NCBI GenBank assembly: GCA_037367405.1
Contig: JAZKJV010006035.1
Location: 186,001-250,000, forward strand
Source: Ottelia alismoides
Taxonomy: Eukaryota; Streptophyta; Magnoliopsida; Alismatales; Hydrocharitaceae
Direction of reading: 5' to 3'
DNA: 64,000 nt
The notes beneath the pieces are model-generated. The model was given only the letters and a program-made list of their open reading frames with translations, was not told the DNA's origin and did not search any database. Every line of letters starts with the position of its first letter. Position 1 is the first letter of the stretch. Shown in pieces: positions 1 to 12,495 of the stretch. Made by a program: the position numbers and the translations under genes.

Positions 1-11
1 GTGGGGGAGGT

Positions 12-219
12 TGTAACACCCCAAAACCCCAAAGATAGTACCATACCTAAAACTCACGAAGTGGGGTGTGGTTTATAAGTGGTGGGGATTACTACATGAT
101 AACTTGGGCTTAAGCATTTTGGGTGGTTGCCAACGGGCCCATCTGGTCCCGAACCCAATAAGTTGTCAGGGCCAATTTTCCTCGATAACGGACCGGGGAC
201 CTAAGCCCGGGACGTTACA
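12..219 (+). repeat. TRIM-type LTR, copy 1 (208 bp)
   Basis: Begins TGTAACACCCC and ends GGGACGTTACA, so the ends are a short inverted repeat (TGTAAC/GTTACA). An almost identical 208-bp copy lies at 4928-5135. Bases 1-11 are the purine-rich tract that precedes the LTR in the other copy, so the window opens inside a tandem or multi-LTR arrangement. The family is a terminal-repeat retrotransposon in miniature: LTR, TGGTATCAGAGC primer site, about 150 bp of non-coding interior, purine tract, LTR. Confidence 0.85.
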
Positions 220-227
220 AATGGCAG

Positions 228-511
228 CGGCGACCCGCTTGCGGCGGAGGGAATGGAAGCCGCCGGCTGGAATGGAAGGGGGCGGCGGGCGCTCCCTCCA
301 GAACCGCCCTCGCCACCACGGGCGGCCACTCCATCAGCGGCGACCCGCCGCGCGGCCTCCAGCCCTCCCGCTACCCGCGCGGCTCCAGATCTTCCCCCGC
401 CGTCCGCCGACCGCCGCCGGCCACCCGCGCGGCTCTCCGCCTTCATCACCGCCTGCGGCCCGCCGCCGATGCCCTGCCCATCTTTTGGGTTCTTCACCTA
501 CGAAGACAAAG
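228..511 (+). other. GC-rich exon-like segment after TRIM LTR
   Basis: Directly after the LTR the sequence shares only AATGG with the usual primer-site junction and then changes to a very GC-rich stretch. It is open from an ATG at 253 and rich in Ala, Pro and Arg codons. A splice-donor-like AAAG/GTAGAAG sits at 511, followed by AT-rich intron-like DNA. It could be a host first exon captured by the element, or unrelated DNA joined by recombination. I recognise no domain. Confidence 0.3.
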
Positions 512-1692
512 GTAGAAGAAAGGTCATTTTATTTCTTTTTTTTTAATGTAAAAATTGCACTTTCTTTATTTCAAGTTTCAGTAATTACAATTACATCCCT
601 GTACATAAGTTGCTTTGTATTTTCAGTTTCTATTTTGCACGGATAACCCTATGTTCATGTGTTGATTTGGACCTCATTTTGACATCTTTTTATTCAATGA
701 AAAATGCCTTTATGTTGAGCAACTTATCCTCTATCATGTGAGTATTTATTTGTATTTTTGTGACTCATGGGTAATTAATTAAAATTGTATAACTGAAATA
801 TTGTATATTTTACCCATTCCGTACTCATAAATCTATATCTCACGCATAGTTGCTCTACAAATTCCAAAATAAATATATATGATGCCTTAATAGTTGATGA
901 ACTTACAGTCCAAATTTCATTTAAATTGGAGATGTCTTGTGCCTTAAATAAATTGTGGAGTGATTTTAGTTTTTGATTTTTAATTTAATCCCTGTATATT
1001 CTTTTTGCGAAATTTCAACTCTCTTGGATTCTAGATCTAAATATCTTTCTGAGATAATTCGCATTCTGATTAATTTGATAACGTGGATTTATTAGGAATT
1101 ATTTACACCACTGTCACTCTGTTTTCACTAAAAAACTCATAAAAAATTCATAACTTGTCAAAAAATTCCAAAAATATTACTGTAGCTTTCTTGCATCCTG
1201 TTTTGCTTCCAGTAATCTTTTCATGATTTTTGCTATCTGTTTGTGTGATAAATTGCAAAAAGACCCTTAAAAAGTGTGTATTTTTCATTATTGCATTTTA
1301 AGTCCTAAAATTCCAAAAAAATGTGTTTTGTTTTCATCTCTGGATTAGTATTCTAGGAAAAATGTAACTTGGCTAAATTGGATTAATTTCTCATTAAAAT
1401 TAATTTGGCTAAGTTGTATGCTTTCTTAGGTGCTTAATTCACCTGCATTGGCATCCTATTTGCATTAAAAAAATATAAAAAAAACGCATTGGAAATCTAG
1501 ACCTTTATTTTTGAATTAGAACCCAAGTTGTTCCTTTGCCTCCCTGAGTTCGACCCCGGACTTGCCCGGGATATAAATTAAGCCGAGACACTCTTCACGG
1601 AGATCTTCTCTCGGTTCTGACAGAATCGCTTAGTACACGTGCTACAACGGACACGAATTAAACAACGTATTCAGCGACTCGTCAGATGGCGC
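512..1692. other. AT-rich non-coding stretch
   Basis: About 1.2 kb of AT-rich sequence with no credible reading frame. It resembles intron or decayed transposon sequence. A short mixed segment around 1560-1690 leads into TRIM LTR sequence. Confidence 0.5.
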
Positions 1693-2011
1693 CGATGGGT
1701 CCGATCTCAACAAGTTGTCAGGGCCAGTTTTCCTCGATAACGGACCGGGGATCTAAGCCCGGGACGTTACAAATGGTATCAGAGCCAAATTCTCTCTGAT
1801 AGTGGAAAGGGCTACCCGAGAGGTGGAGCCGCCCCTACAAAGAGGTTGGAGGAAATGGCTACCCGGGGCGTGCAGCCACCACTATCACTGGGAATAACTT
1901 GGGCTTAAGAATTTTGGGTGGTTGTCAACGGATCCATTTGGGCCCGAACCCAACAAGTTGTCAGGGCCAGTTTTCCTCGTTAACGGACCGTGGACCTAAG
2001 CCCGGGACGTT
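1693..2011 (+). mobile_element. Truncated TRIM: LTR end, primer site, interior, partial LTR
   Basis: An LTR 3' end (to about 1769) is followed by AATGGTATCAGAGCC, the primer-binding site complementary to initiator Met-tRNA. About 120 bp of TRIM interior follow. From about 1893 a second, 5'-truncated LTR runs to 2011 and ends GACGTTATA. Much of the interior and the second LTR's first part are missing. Copia coding sequence begins immediately after. Confidence 0.75.
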
Positions 2012-2017
2012 ATAAGA

Positions 2018-4360
2018 TTGGGAAAATCAATCAAGACTCTTAGGACAGATAGAGGTGGGGAATATACCTCAAAGGATTTTGAGGATTATTGCATTCAAGC
2101 AGGCATTCGTAGGCAGACTACAATGCCCTATACACCACAGCAAAATGGTGTAGCAGAAAGAAAGAACCAAACTTTGATGAATGCAGTAAGGTGTATGCTT
2201 TCACACTCAGGACTCTCCAAGAAATTCTGGGGAGAAGCAGTGTTGACTGCGAACTATATACAGAACAGGATTCCCACCAAGTCCGTAGAATCAACGCCAT
2301 ATGAAATATGGAATGGCAGAAAGCCCGAGTTGGGCCATCTTTGGAAATAGGGATGTGTTGTACATGTTCTGGTACCGAGTCAGCTTAGGGATAAGCTAGA
2401 CTTCAGGACATTAAAGTGCAAGTTTATTGGATATAGTGAAAATTCTAAATGGTATAGGTTCTTCCATGAAACTAAAGGTCTGATCGAAAGTCGTGATGCA
2501 ACTTTTCTTGAAATTCATCAAGAAAAGGAGCATGAAGTAGAGGAATCAGATCCTCTGATTGTCTTACAAGACAATGAAGACGGCTTGAGCATTAGACAAG
2601 AACTTGAGGATGATATCGATCATCCAAATGTAGAGAATGAACCTATGGAACATGATGATCCTTTAGAGGAAGTGGGTGGACCCACACAACCCACGAGTAT
2701 AATCGGCAACAAGAGACCCAGAACACGGCCCGCATGGATGGAAGAGTACCATTTCTATGGATGCGAGGCGTCATGCTACACCGTAGATGAGGATGTCGCG
2801 GATTGTACAGATCCCATATCCTTTAATGAAGCTATGGCTTCATCCGAGTCGGAATCATGGTCGACCGCCATGAGAGATAAGTTGGACTCAATCGAGCGAA
2901 ACGGTGTTTGGGAATTATGTGATTTGCCAGAAGGTAGGCAATCCATAGGATGTAAGTGGGTATTCAAGAAAAAGTATCGAGTTGACGGTACTGTTGATAA
3001 ATACAAAGCCAGATTAGTTTCCAAGGGTTATACTCAGCAATCTGGAATAGATTTCCAGGAAACCTACTCTCCAGTGGCTAAGTTCGCATCCATTCGGATG
3101 ATCTTAGCTATAGTTGCATATATGGATTTGGAATTATTTCAAATGGATGTGAAGACGGCCTTCCTTAATGGAGAATTGAGGGAGGAGATTTATATGCGAC
3201 AACCTGAGGGATCTCAGGTTGAGGGTCAGGAGAAAAAGGTTTACAAGTTAAGAAAGTCATTATATGACTTAAAACAGTCTTCACGACAATGGTATCTCAA
3301 ATTTCATGAGAAAGTTATTCAATTTGGATTTATTTCAAATAAATTGGATAACTGTGTGTATGTCATGAAGAGTGGGAGCAGGTTTGCAATCATGTCATTG
3401 TATGTAGATGACATTCTTCTTGCAGGTAATGACATACAAATGCTCAATGAAATCAAACAGAAATTGAGCAATGAATTTGAGATGAAGGACATGGGCGAAG
3501 CATCCTATGTTCTTGGAATTCAAATAACAAGAGATAGGGACTCAAGGACATTGAGCCTTAGTCAGGAAAGATATTTGCAATTGTATTAAGGAGATTTGGA
3601 ATGCAGAATAGCACTCCAGCTCCAATACCACTTGTGATGGGAAAGAGACTCAGTAAGAGTCAGTGTCCCGGAAAGGGGAAAAACCTTTAGATGTACCATA
3701 TGCACAAGCGGTAGGAAGTTTAATGTATGCAATGATGTGTACTGACCTGATTTATCTTATCCAGTAAGCTTAGTCAGTAGATATCAAAGCAATCCTGGTC
3801 CAGCACATTGGGAAGATGTAAAGAGGATTATTTGATATCTGAAAGGAACAGTACATCTGAAACTTGTATATCAAGCAGAATCGCTTGAAGTGGTAGGCTA
3901 CTCCGATGCCGATTTCGGAGGGGATGTAGATGATAGAAAATCTACATCAGGTTACCTGTTCATGTTTGGTGGTGCAGTTGTTTCTTGGGGTAGCAAGAAA
4001 CAAGGATGTGTATCTCGACATACACAGGAGGTTGAGTACATTGCATGTAGCATGGCCACCACTCATGCTGTATGGATCAGGCGTTTCCTGGAGAATCTAA
4101 CCCTCGAATTGGTCAAAGGGCCAATTGAAATGTATTGTGACAATCAAGCTACGATAAGCTTGATTAATAGCGGGGCTAATAGTTCTAAAGGAAAACACAT
4201 TGAGATCCAATATCACTATATACATGATATAGTGGCGAAGCAAGAAATCACGGTAACCTACATACCTACTAGTGATATGTTGGTTGATTCCCTAACGAAG
4301 GGAATAGCAGCAGGAACATACATTAAACATGTTGGTTTAATGGGACTCAGGAATGTATGA
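2018..4360 (+). pseudogene. Copia retrotransposon pol remnant (IN, RT, RNase H)
   Basis: A Ty1/Copia polyprotein remnant starting inside integrase. The first piece (2018-2350) shows LRTDRGGEY and [10 protein letters not shown], which carry the second Asp and the Glu of the integrase triad, and stops at a TAG at 2348. The reverse transcriptase piece (2585-3589) holds CKWVFKKK, FQMDVKTAFLNGEL and the catalytic YVDDILLAGND. The RNase H piece (3890-4360) holds YSDADFGGD, DDRKSTSGYLFM and YCDNQATISL. Stops and frameshifts separate the pieces, and gag, protease and half of integrase are absent. The 5' end abuts a TRIM LTR, so this copy cannot be autonomous. Confidence 0.9.
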
Positions 4361-4470
4361 GTCAAGGAAGAGGTTTCATAGATAATGATCCTCACATGAT
4401 AAATCTCCATATATATACTATACGAATAGTGGGAGTATATATGTCTTGACCACTTTGGTCAAGTGGGAGA

Positions 4471-4788
4471 TGTAGAACGGCCTGTGACTAAGTGGTCAAG
4501 AACCGTTCGCCGCCCGATCCGACCGTTTCGGGGGGTGGCAGTTGCGGCATGGCCAAGTCTCTAGGAGGCCATAACCGAAGGGCGTGGGGGAAGGGGGCGG
4601 ACTAAGCGAGGGCATTCACGCCTATATAAAGACCTCCGCGAGGAGGAGGAGAGTCATCAGCTCAAAGTCTTGCCGTTGGGAGCCCCCTTCCCATCTCCAC
4701 CTTCTCTCGCTCTCTCGATCTCTCCATCACTCTCTCTCTCGATCTCTCACAACCGAAGCAAGAAGGCGTATCTGGATGAAACCTTGAA
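4471..4788 (+). repeat. Copia LTR, 3' of the pol remnant
   Basis: Preceded by the purine-rich AAGTGGGAGA and starting TGTAGAACGG. A TATA-like CCTATATAAAG lies near 4621, as expected for an LTR promoter, followed by a CT-rich stretch. The right edge does not run into host DNA. It joins the TRIM primer site and interior at the shared AATGGTATCAGAGC. No 5' partner LTR was seen in the window. Confidence 0.7.
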
Positions 4789-5135
4789 TGGTATCAGAGC
4801 GGGTTCCCTCTGATAGTGGAAAGGGCTACCCGAGTGGTGGAGCCACCCCTACAAAGAGATAGGAGGAAATGGCTACCGTGATGGGCCATGTCGCAACGAG
4901 GACGTTGCGAATATAAGTGGGGGAGGTTGTAACACCCCAAAACCCCAAAGATAGTACCATACCTAAAACTCACGAAGTGGGGTGTGGTTTATAAGTGGTG
5001 GGGATTACTACATGATAACTTGGGCTTAAGCATTTTGGGTGGTTGCCAACGGGCCCATCTGGTCCCGAACCCAATAAGTTGTCAGGGCCAGTTTTCCTCG
5101 ATAACGGACCGGGGACCTAAGCCCGGGACGTTACA
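4789..5135 (+). mobile_element. TRIM primer site, interior and LTR copy 2
   Basis: TGGTATCAGAGC at 4790 is followed by non-coding TRIM interior, a purine tract (GTGGGGGAGGT ending at 4927) and the 208-bp LTR at 4928-5135, nearly identical to 12-219. The near-identity indicates recent activity or recombination relative to the older TRIM at 13023. Confidence 0.85.
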
Positions 5136-5350
5136 TTGAGATCTTCAAAAACCTTTTGAATCCTCACCGACTCGTTTCATCCGGACATTGTCCCTTCGTG
5201 ATCCTCGTGCAATACAGGCCTAGGGAATTCAAATTCTTCATTCTCGACAGTTCCGCTGCCTCAACACCCACAAGCTGAAGGAGACCACGGTGTTGGAGCC
5301 TCAAATATTGTTTTCTCAAGGTTGCAAGTGATCGGGTTCTGGATGACTTA

Positions 5351-5598
5351 GGCCATGTTTGGTTGGAGAATAGGCTCTGGAATAAGGGACCAATTCTCCT
5401 CTCGACACGGTTTCCAGCGGTACGACTATTCTCTATTATTCCATCTTATTTCACTCTTATTCCTATCTTTATCCCACCTTACCTACCTTTATTTCACCTT
5501 ATTCTTCTTATTCCTATCCTCCAGCCGAACAAATAATAGACCATTATTCTCCTTATTCCCCATCCTTATTCCTGCTTATTCCCGAACCGAACGCACCC
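5351..5598. mobile_element. Tourist-like MITE (PIF/Harbinger), copy 1
   Basis: 248 bp flanked by TTA duplications (5348-5350 and 5599-5601), with imperfect terminal inverted repeats resembling GGGYNCGTTYGGTT. The interior is CT-rich with repeated CTTATTCC words. It is closely related to the copy near 12255-12495. Both lie within or just beside the dioxygenase pseudogene. Confidence 0.75.
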
Positions 5599-6413
5599 TT
5601 AGAGAATGTGAACGAATTGACGCAGTTGTTGATCGAAGACATCGACAACATTACGACTATAAGGAATCTTAGGATTGTCACTGAACTGAAACTGAATGGC
5701 AAGTAAAAGTTGAAGGTAGTATATGGCCTCTGGTCCTTGAATTGCGAAAGATTTCAAGGTCGTATTTCCTCACCATTCTGAACTGCAGTATCCCGAGTAT
5801 GCTCAGCTTTGCCGTCCCATGAGAAGTGTTGCCTTAAGCCGATCCAACATCGATAGTAATCATGGTCTAAATATGGAGACTCGAACATGAAAGCAAGGCT
5901 ACCAGTGATTTTGGAAGGCGCCCATTTCATCGCCCATTGCGATTGTTCTGTTTATAGATGGATCAGACAATAGTATACAATTGTATTTGAAAATTTGAGG
6001 ATAGAAAGAGAATCGATGTCTTTCGGTACCTCGTATATCTTGGTGTCTTGCCCGTGGGGAGTCATGCAGCTGTGCAGGCTTGCACCTCCGGGGAGAAACC
6101 CAACAACCTTGGCCTGCACAAATGGAGAAGAACACGTGTTGCCAAGTTTATATGATCCGGGATATCTCGGTAAGTGAGAACTGATATCATGTAGCGATTC
6201 CTTGTTGAAGTACCTCGTAAACACCGTGTATTAGGCCCATGAATTCGAAATGTGTGCTCGGCGACCAGCCATCTAGGTGGGAAAATTATCAAATCAAGCA
6301 ATGCAACTCAAGGTTTGTCGGATAGAACTGTGAGAACTGCTTGCAGGTTCGCAAGAAAAACGATCGCCATCTCGTTAACACCGAGTATATCGCAGCTTGA
6401 AAGTATTAATAGT

Positions 6414-6555
6414 TGTTGAAAGAATTATGTAGTTTGTGTACTATTTGTCTTTTCTTTTATTCTATATTCTGTCTTATGTAATTTATCCATGGGTTTTCTC
6501 TATATAAGAGACCCTAGGGCTCTCAGGAATAAAGACAACAATTATCCCTCTAACA
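6414..6555 (+). repeat. 5' LTR of the Copia element
   Basis: TGTTGAAAG...TCTAACA, 142 bp, with a TATA-like CTATATAAGAG at about 6501. The primer-binding site TGGTATCAGAGCC begins at 6556, directly after the LTR. Confidence 0.95.
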
Positions 6556-7265
6556 TGGTATCAGAGCCTTAACCCTCTCATCCGCCCCCTCCCCTCCCTC
6601 CTTCTCCCGCCGCCCCCTTTCCCCTCTCCTCTCTCGTTCTGCCACCAGGCTCTCCAACCTCCCCGGATCCCGTTGTTTCGCCCCCGACTCCCGCTGTTGT
6701 CGTCCCTCCCTCGACTCCCGCCCCCGACTCCAGTGCCCCAGCCCCCGACTCCCATGTCCGACTCCCGCCCCTGACTCTCGTGACCCAGCCATGCCCCCGA
6801 CTCCTGCTGCAGCCGTTCCGCCGCCGCCGTCGTGCCCTAGCCGGTTGCGCCCCCAAGGGCTCCCCGCCTCCAGAACTTAAGGCTCCCAAGCCCCCGCCTA
6901 CAGGCTCTCGGGTTCCCAGGCCTCCACCTCCACGTCCTAGGCCCCCAGGACCTCGTTCCCAGGCCCTCGCCTTCGGTCCGGCTGCCGCCTCCAGGCCCCC
7001 AGGCCTCCGCCGTCAGGTCCTTGTTGCCATTAGGCCTTCAGTCCCCCAGGCCTCCGCCGTCAGGCCCCCAGTCCTCCTGCCTCTATCGTTAGGCCCTCAG
7101 GACCTTGCTGCCATATCCTGCCGTTTGTGCTCTGACTAGCTCCGCCTTCATCGTCAAATCTATGGATTTGTGTGCGTAACGTCTACATACGCACTCGAAT
7201 TCTATATAGTTTGTGTAGACATTTTTCAATCTGTCTACAATCTCTAGTTCTTTTCTTACGGCAAT

Positions 7266-10200
7266 ATGTCAGAATCCAAGGTAGATATGCCCTCCATAGG
7301 CGCATTCAAAGGTCCTGTGCCAATAGTAAAGATGGACGGTTCGAACTACGAGCTCTAGGCAATGCAGTTCATGAGTCTCATGAAGTCAAACGCTAAGAAA
7401 CACATTCTTATCGAGGATGAGCCAGCAGAGAAGACAGGGATTTATGCCGCGTGGGAGGCTGATGACTTGTATGCCGAAGTCTGGTTATCAGGCACGTTGT
7501 CGACGGAGATTGCTAATGATGTTCTCTATCAGCCCACCGCTAAAGCAATGTGGGATATTCTTGCAGCGACATATTCACAGGTCCGGAACGAAACAAAGAT
7601 GCTGCAACTGCACCACAACATATTCACCATAAAGCAGAATGGCCGGCCACTTCATTCCTTGTATACATCCCTTAGGGGGTGTTCGAGAAACTCTACAGCA
7701 CTATCCCTCTGACGGCCACACCAGAGCAGCAGAAGACATTTCGCAATGCTACCATGGTAGGAGTCCTTCTTGCGGCTCGTGATCATGAATATGAGGCGAC
7801 CAGATCTGTGATACTTGCAGATGCTACCATTCCTCCTATGGAGGAGGTCTACCGGAGGCTTAGTCGTATCTCTGTTCCATCCAGCACATCTACACCACCT
7901 CCCTCGGCGATGGCTGCTTCCAGAGGGAGAGGTGGTTCCTCCTCTTCATTTCGTGGCCATGGTCGTGGCACAGGAGGTCGTGGTGGTCGGTCCCATCCAC
8001 CTTGCAGTTTTTGTCACCGTCCAGGACACTTGGAGGATACGTGCTATTCGAAGCATGGTTTTCCAGCATCAACGCGAGTGGCAGAACATTTTGCGTCTCC
8101 ATCATCCTCTACTTCTGATCAGAGATTTGAGGAACTCGTCGCTCGATTACGGGATATTATGCCTCCTGCTTCTACAGATTCTTCTGGAGGCCCTTCTGAT
8201 ATAGTTGTGTCTACTTCTGCTAGTACCTCTGCCACAACTAATACCTCAGTTAGTTCCTATGCTCTTACCACATGTTATAGTTCAGACATCTCAGGTTGGA
8301 TCATGGACTCCGGTGCCTCGCACCATCTATGTCGAGACAGAGACAACTTTATCTCGTACAGAGAGATTCCTCCAGGGAGGTTGGTGATCATTGCCAATGG
8401 GACTCATTCCCCCATTGTTGGACAGGGAGAGATTTTGCTATCCTCTTCCATGCACCTCAAGAATGTCTTACATGCCCCTACATTTTTGATGAACTTACTC
8501 TCTATTAGTCAGCTTACAAAAGATTTGCATTGTCACGCTATTTTTGACCCATCTTCTCTTATATTTCAGGACATTCTAACGGGCAGGGTGATTGGTTGTG
8601 GCTCTGAGCAGGATGGTCTTTATCGTCTAAACAAGAGTTCATATGCTGGAGTCTCTTCTAATAATGTTGGATCTGTCTCTCCATATACCTGGCATCTGCG
8701 CTTTGGTCACCTCCCTCTACAGAAGATGCGTCACCTTTTGCCTCAAGTATCTCCAAGTTCGTCCCTCCGATGTGAAACTTGTCGGTTAGGGAAACATCAT
8801 CGAGCTAGCTTCTCGAGTCGTCAGAGTCGGAGCAGTACCTCCCCTTTTGAGTTACTCCATATTGATATTTGGGGTCTCAATCGTGTCCCTGATCACCAGG
8901 GGTACAGGTTTTATCTTGTCGTGGTTAATGATTTCTCTCGTCTGTCATGGGTTTTCCTTTTAAAGAATAAATCTGAAGCTGGTGGTGTTATTAAAAATCT
9001 TATCAATAAAGTAAACAATGTCTTTTCATCCAATGTGAAATATGTTCGTACTGATAATGCATTGGAATTTTGTACTCGGTCTCTTTCACAATATCTTTGG
9101 TCAAAAGGCATTATACACCAAACTACATGTGCCTACACCTCCCAACAGAATGGAGTTGCTGAGAGAAAGCATCGTCATCTTCTTGACATTACTCGTACTC
9201 TACTTATTCAGAGTTGTGCTCCCATTTTTTTTGGGGAGATGACGTTCTTACAGCCTTCTACTTATTAAATCGTATGTCGTCTACAGTACTTGGTGAGAAA
9301 ATTCCTCTTTCTGTATTTCCAGATAAGGAATTATTCTCACTCACCCCTCGTGTTTTTGGAGTTGTTGCATTTGTTCATCAGCTATCACCAGGTCTTGACA
9401 AGCTCTCACCTAGAGCTGTCAAATGTGTCTTCGTAGGGTACTCTCGAATGCAGAAGGGATATTGTTGCTATGATCATGTTAACAGGAAATACTTTGTCAG
9501 TGCTGATGTCACTTTCTTCGAGTTTGTTATGTATTTTTCACCTGCAGATGATAGATTGGTATCTAACACATCTACTGATGAGGTCTATGTTCCTCCTCCA
9601 CCTATGGAAAGTCCTCCATCGTCCACTCCAGTTCCTAACAGTACGTCACTTCCTACACCACCACCACCTCCACCACAAACCCTTGTCTCACCACTACCTA
9701 GTCCAGCTCATGCTTCACGCCAATCATCCAGCATGCCTTAGGTATGTTCTGATGTTACTACAAATGAGGAGTCGAATAGTGTGCCTATGCATGATGCATC
9801 ATTACAGGGCGATCCTGCCCCGGGGAGTTCAGTGGTTGATGATCTGGATGTTCCTATTGCGATGAGAAAGCAGAAATGCAGTTGCGCTAAGTATCCTCTT
9901 GCATTGCATGTCTCCTTTCATCGCCTCACAGGGGACTTTCAGATATTTGCAGTGGCTTTATCTTCAGTAGAGATTCCAAAGACCTATCAGGATGCATTGA
10001 AATCTGATTGCTGGCGGTCTGCAATGGAGGAGGAGATGGCTGCACTACAGTTGAGGGGCACATGGAGCTTGGTCCCCGCTCCTTCAGGAGCTTCTATTGT
10101 GAGCTGCAAATGGGTATTCACTGTTAAGTATCATGCAGATGGTATCCTTGATCGATACAAGGCACGGCTAGTGGCACGAGGTTTCACTCAGACTTATGGA

Positions 10201-11508
10201 GTGGACTATATGGATACTTTCTCTCTGGTCGCTCGTCACTCCACTCTTCGTATTCTTCTGTCTGTAGCTGTGGTACGTGATTGGCCCTTGTTCCAGTTAG
10301 ACGTTAAAAATGCATTCTTGTATGGAGATCTGCAGGAAGAAGTCTACATGCAGCAGCCTCCGGGGTTTACTGCTGAGGGGGAGAATCATATGGTGTACAG
10401 AATTCATAAGGTCATTTATGGTCTTAAACAAAGTCCAAGGGCATGCTTTCAGAAACTTTCGAATCTGATTAAAGAACATGGATTCAAGAGATCCAATGCA
10501 GATCACTCACTGTTCATCCAGAGGACTACTCGAGGTACAGTTGTCGTCATGGTATATGTTGATGATATTTTGGTTACAGGAGATGATGCTAAGGGGATAG
10601 AGATGATCAAAGCAGTGCTAGGTCGTCAATTTGTTATAAAGGACCTTGGTACATTACGATACTTCCTGGGGTTGGAGTTTTCCAGGAATGCACATGGTCT
10701 AGTAATGACCTAGAGGAAATATATTACAGATATGCTTATTGAGACGGGCATGGTTGGATGCAGACCGTCTACTACTCCAATGGACCCTAGCATGAAATTG
10801 TATGATAATAATACAGAAGAAGTTGACAAGAGAAGGTATAGAGAAATGGTGGGGAAGCTTCTTTACATAACTATAACCCAACCTGATATTGCCTTTGCAG
10901 TGAGTTGGGTAAGCCAGCTTATGGAACAGCCGAGACAGGTACATATGGATGCTATATATATGATACTCAGATACCTTAAATCGTCTCCAGGCACATGATT
11001 GCTGTTCAGAAAAGAAACCAATTTATCTGTTTCTGCATGTGCGGATGCTGATTATGCAGGGTGCCCTAAGGATCGAAAGTCTACCTCAGGGTTTGCGGTG
11101 TTTGTGGGTAGTTCTCTTGTTTCTTGAAAAAGCAAGAAACAAACAGTTGTGGCTAGGTCCTGTGCAGAATCTGAATATAGGGCAATGGCACAAGCAAGCA
11201 CGGAAATGATATGGGTCCGAGCTGTATTAGAAGACTTGCATGTAGATGTATCTCTACCCATGCAGCTACAATGTGATAATCAAGCCGCATTATTCATTGC
11301 CAATAATCCTGCCTTTCACGAGAGAACCAAGCATATTGAAGTAGACTGTCACTACACCAGAGATATGATCCAGAAGGGACTGATTTCTACTTCACATGTT
11401 AGTTCTGAGGAGCAGACTGCCGACATCTTCACTAAACCGTTACAAAGAAGACCATTCCAGAAATGTACTTCCAAGCTGGGCATGATTGATATCTATGCTC
11501 CATCTTGA
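7266..11508 (+). pseudogene. Copia gag-pol polyprotein, disrupted
   Basis: Translation would begin near the ATG at 7266, after a long CT-rich leader. Visible parts in order: Gag (7266-7900) with a TAG where KMDGSNYELW should continue and a frameshift near 7670; a CCHC knuckle CSFCHRPGHLEDTC; protease WIMDSGASHHLC; GAG-pre-integrase HLRFGHLPL; integrase with HIDIWG, RTDNALEF and [10 protein letters not shown]; a frameshift near 9235; RT with [19 protein letters not shown] and MVYVDDILVTGDD; RNase H with DADYAGCPKDRKSTSG and [17 protein letters not shown]. Extra in-frame stops lie near 9739, 10711, 10996 and 11126. The domain order is that of Copia, but this copy cannot make an intact polyprotein. 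Confidence 0.93.
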
Positions 11509-11515
11509 GGGGGAG

Positions 11516-11655
11516 TGTCGAAAGAATTATGTAGTCTGTGTACTGTTTGTCTTTTCTTTTATTCTATGTTCTGTCTTATGTAATTTACTCATGTGTTTTC
11601 TATATAAGAGACCCTAGGGCTCTCAAAAATAAACACAACAATTATCCCTCTAACA
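11516..11655 (+). repeat. 3' LTR of the Copia element
   Basis: TGTCGAAAG...TCTAACA, 140 bp, preceded by a purine tract. It is about 93% identical to the 5' LTR by eye and is followed by the target duplication ATAGT. Confidence 0.95.
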
Positions 11656-12254
11656 ATAGTTGTCCGCTTCTCTCATGTATTTATTGATGGATCGATCGGC
11701 ATGGTCGAAGAGAACCGTGTTGAACGGGCAAAATCTGCTCAAATCATACTGCAGGAAATCAGACTGGTTAGCACATTCATAACAATAATGGAGTCTTTTC
11801 ACCTTTGAGTGAGGTCAGCTGCAAGGATCTGTTGCCACCAAACAGATCCAGTACATATTCAAGACGATAGCCGGAGAAAGGCAAAACCCTTACAATGGGG
11901 AGAATGTACAGCGCATTGATGGGTTAGAGATTAAATTGAATACACAACACTGCCTCTGATCAGGCGGAAAATCAATAGTGGCTGTTATATTCCAGGGATA
12001 AAAAGAAGTAGAATCTTGCAAGGAGCATAGTTGCCACGCCAAGCAACCACAATGAAGGGTGAAAAATCCTGTCTGGCAGTAAAAAGCTCGCCTCCAAATT
12101 TTAGCACAATGATGAAACCAGGATGATGGCTGTTTTGTCGAAGTAAGCAGTCGAGACCAAGAAGTCTCTCGGGTCGGCAAGACCATTAGCACCTGAAAAT
12201 TTACATAACATGGAGGGAACACAGGCATGGACTGGAAGGATTAAAGATCGATGA

Positions 12255-12495
12255 ACTCTTTGGAGGATAAGGGGGAATGGAATAAGGGGAATAAGCCCCC
12301 AACACGGTTCCCCGTGGTACGACTATTCCCCATTATTTCATCTTATTTCACTCTTATTCCTATCTTTATCCCACCTTACCTATCTTTATTTCACCTTATC
12401 CTCCTTATTCCTATCCTCCAGCCGAACGGAGAATAGACCCTTATTCCCCTTATTCCCCATCCTTATTCCTGCTTATTCTCCTACCGAACGGGCCC
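12255..12495. mobile_element. Tourist-like MITE, copy 2
   Basis: Closely matches the MITE at 5351-5598 across the repeated CTTATTCC interior and ends CGAACGGGCCC followed by TAA. The left inverted repeat is decayed, so that boundary is approximate. It lies in the pseudogene intron, about 25 bp from the end of an exon. Confidence 0.65.

Larger units (their letters stand above)
6414..11655 (+). mobile_element. Complete Copia retrotransposon with LTRs and TSD
   Basis: A 5.2-kb Ty1/Copia element flanked by the 5-bp duplication ATAGT (6409-6413 and 11656-11660). LTRs of 142 and 140 bp start TGT and end ACA. The primer site TGGTATCAGAGCC follows the 5' LTR at 6556, and the purine tract GAGGGGGAG precedes the 3' LTR. 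By eye the two LTRs differ at about ten positions plus a 2-bp gap, so the insertion is not recent. It lies in an intron of the dioxygenase pseudogene, in the opposite orientation. Confidence 0.95.

Noticed and set aside
6550..7139. Pro/Arg-rich frames before Copia gag
   Set aside because: CT-rich untranslated leader between the primer site and gag of the Copia element.
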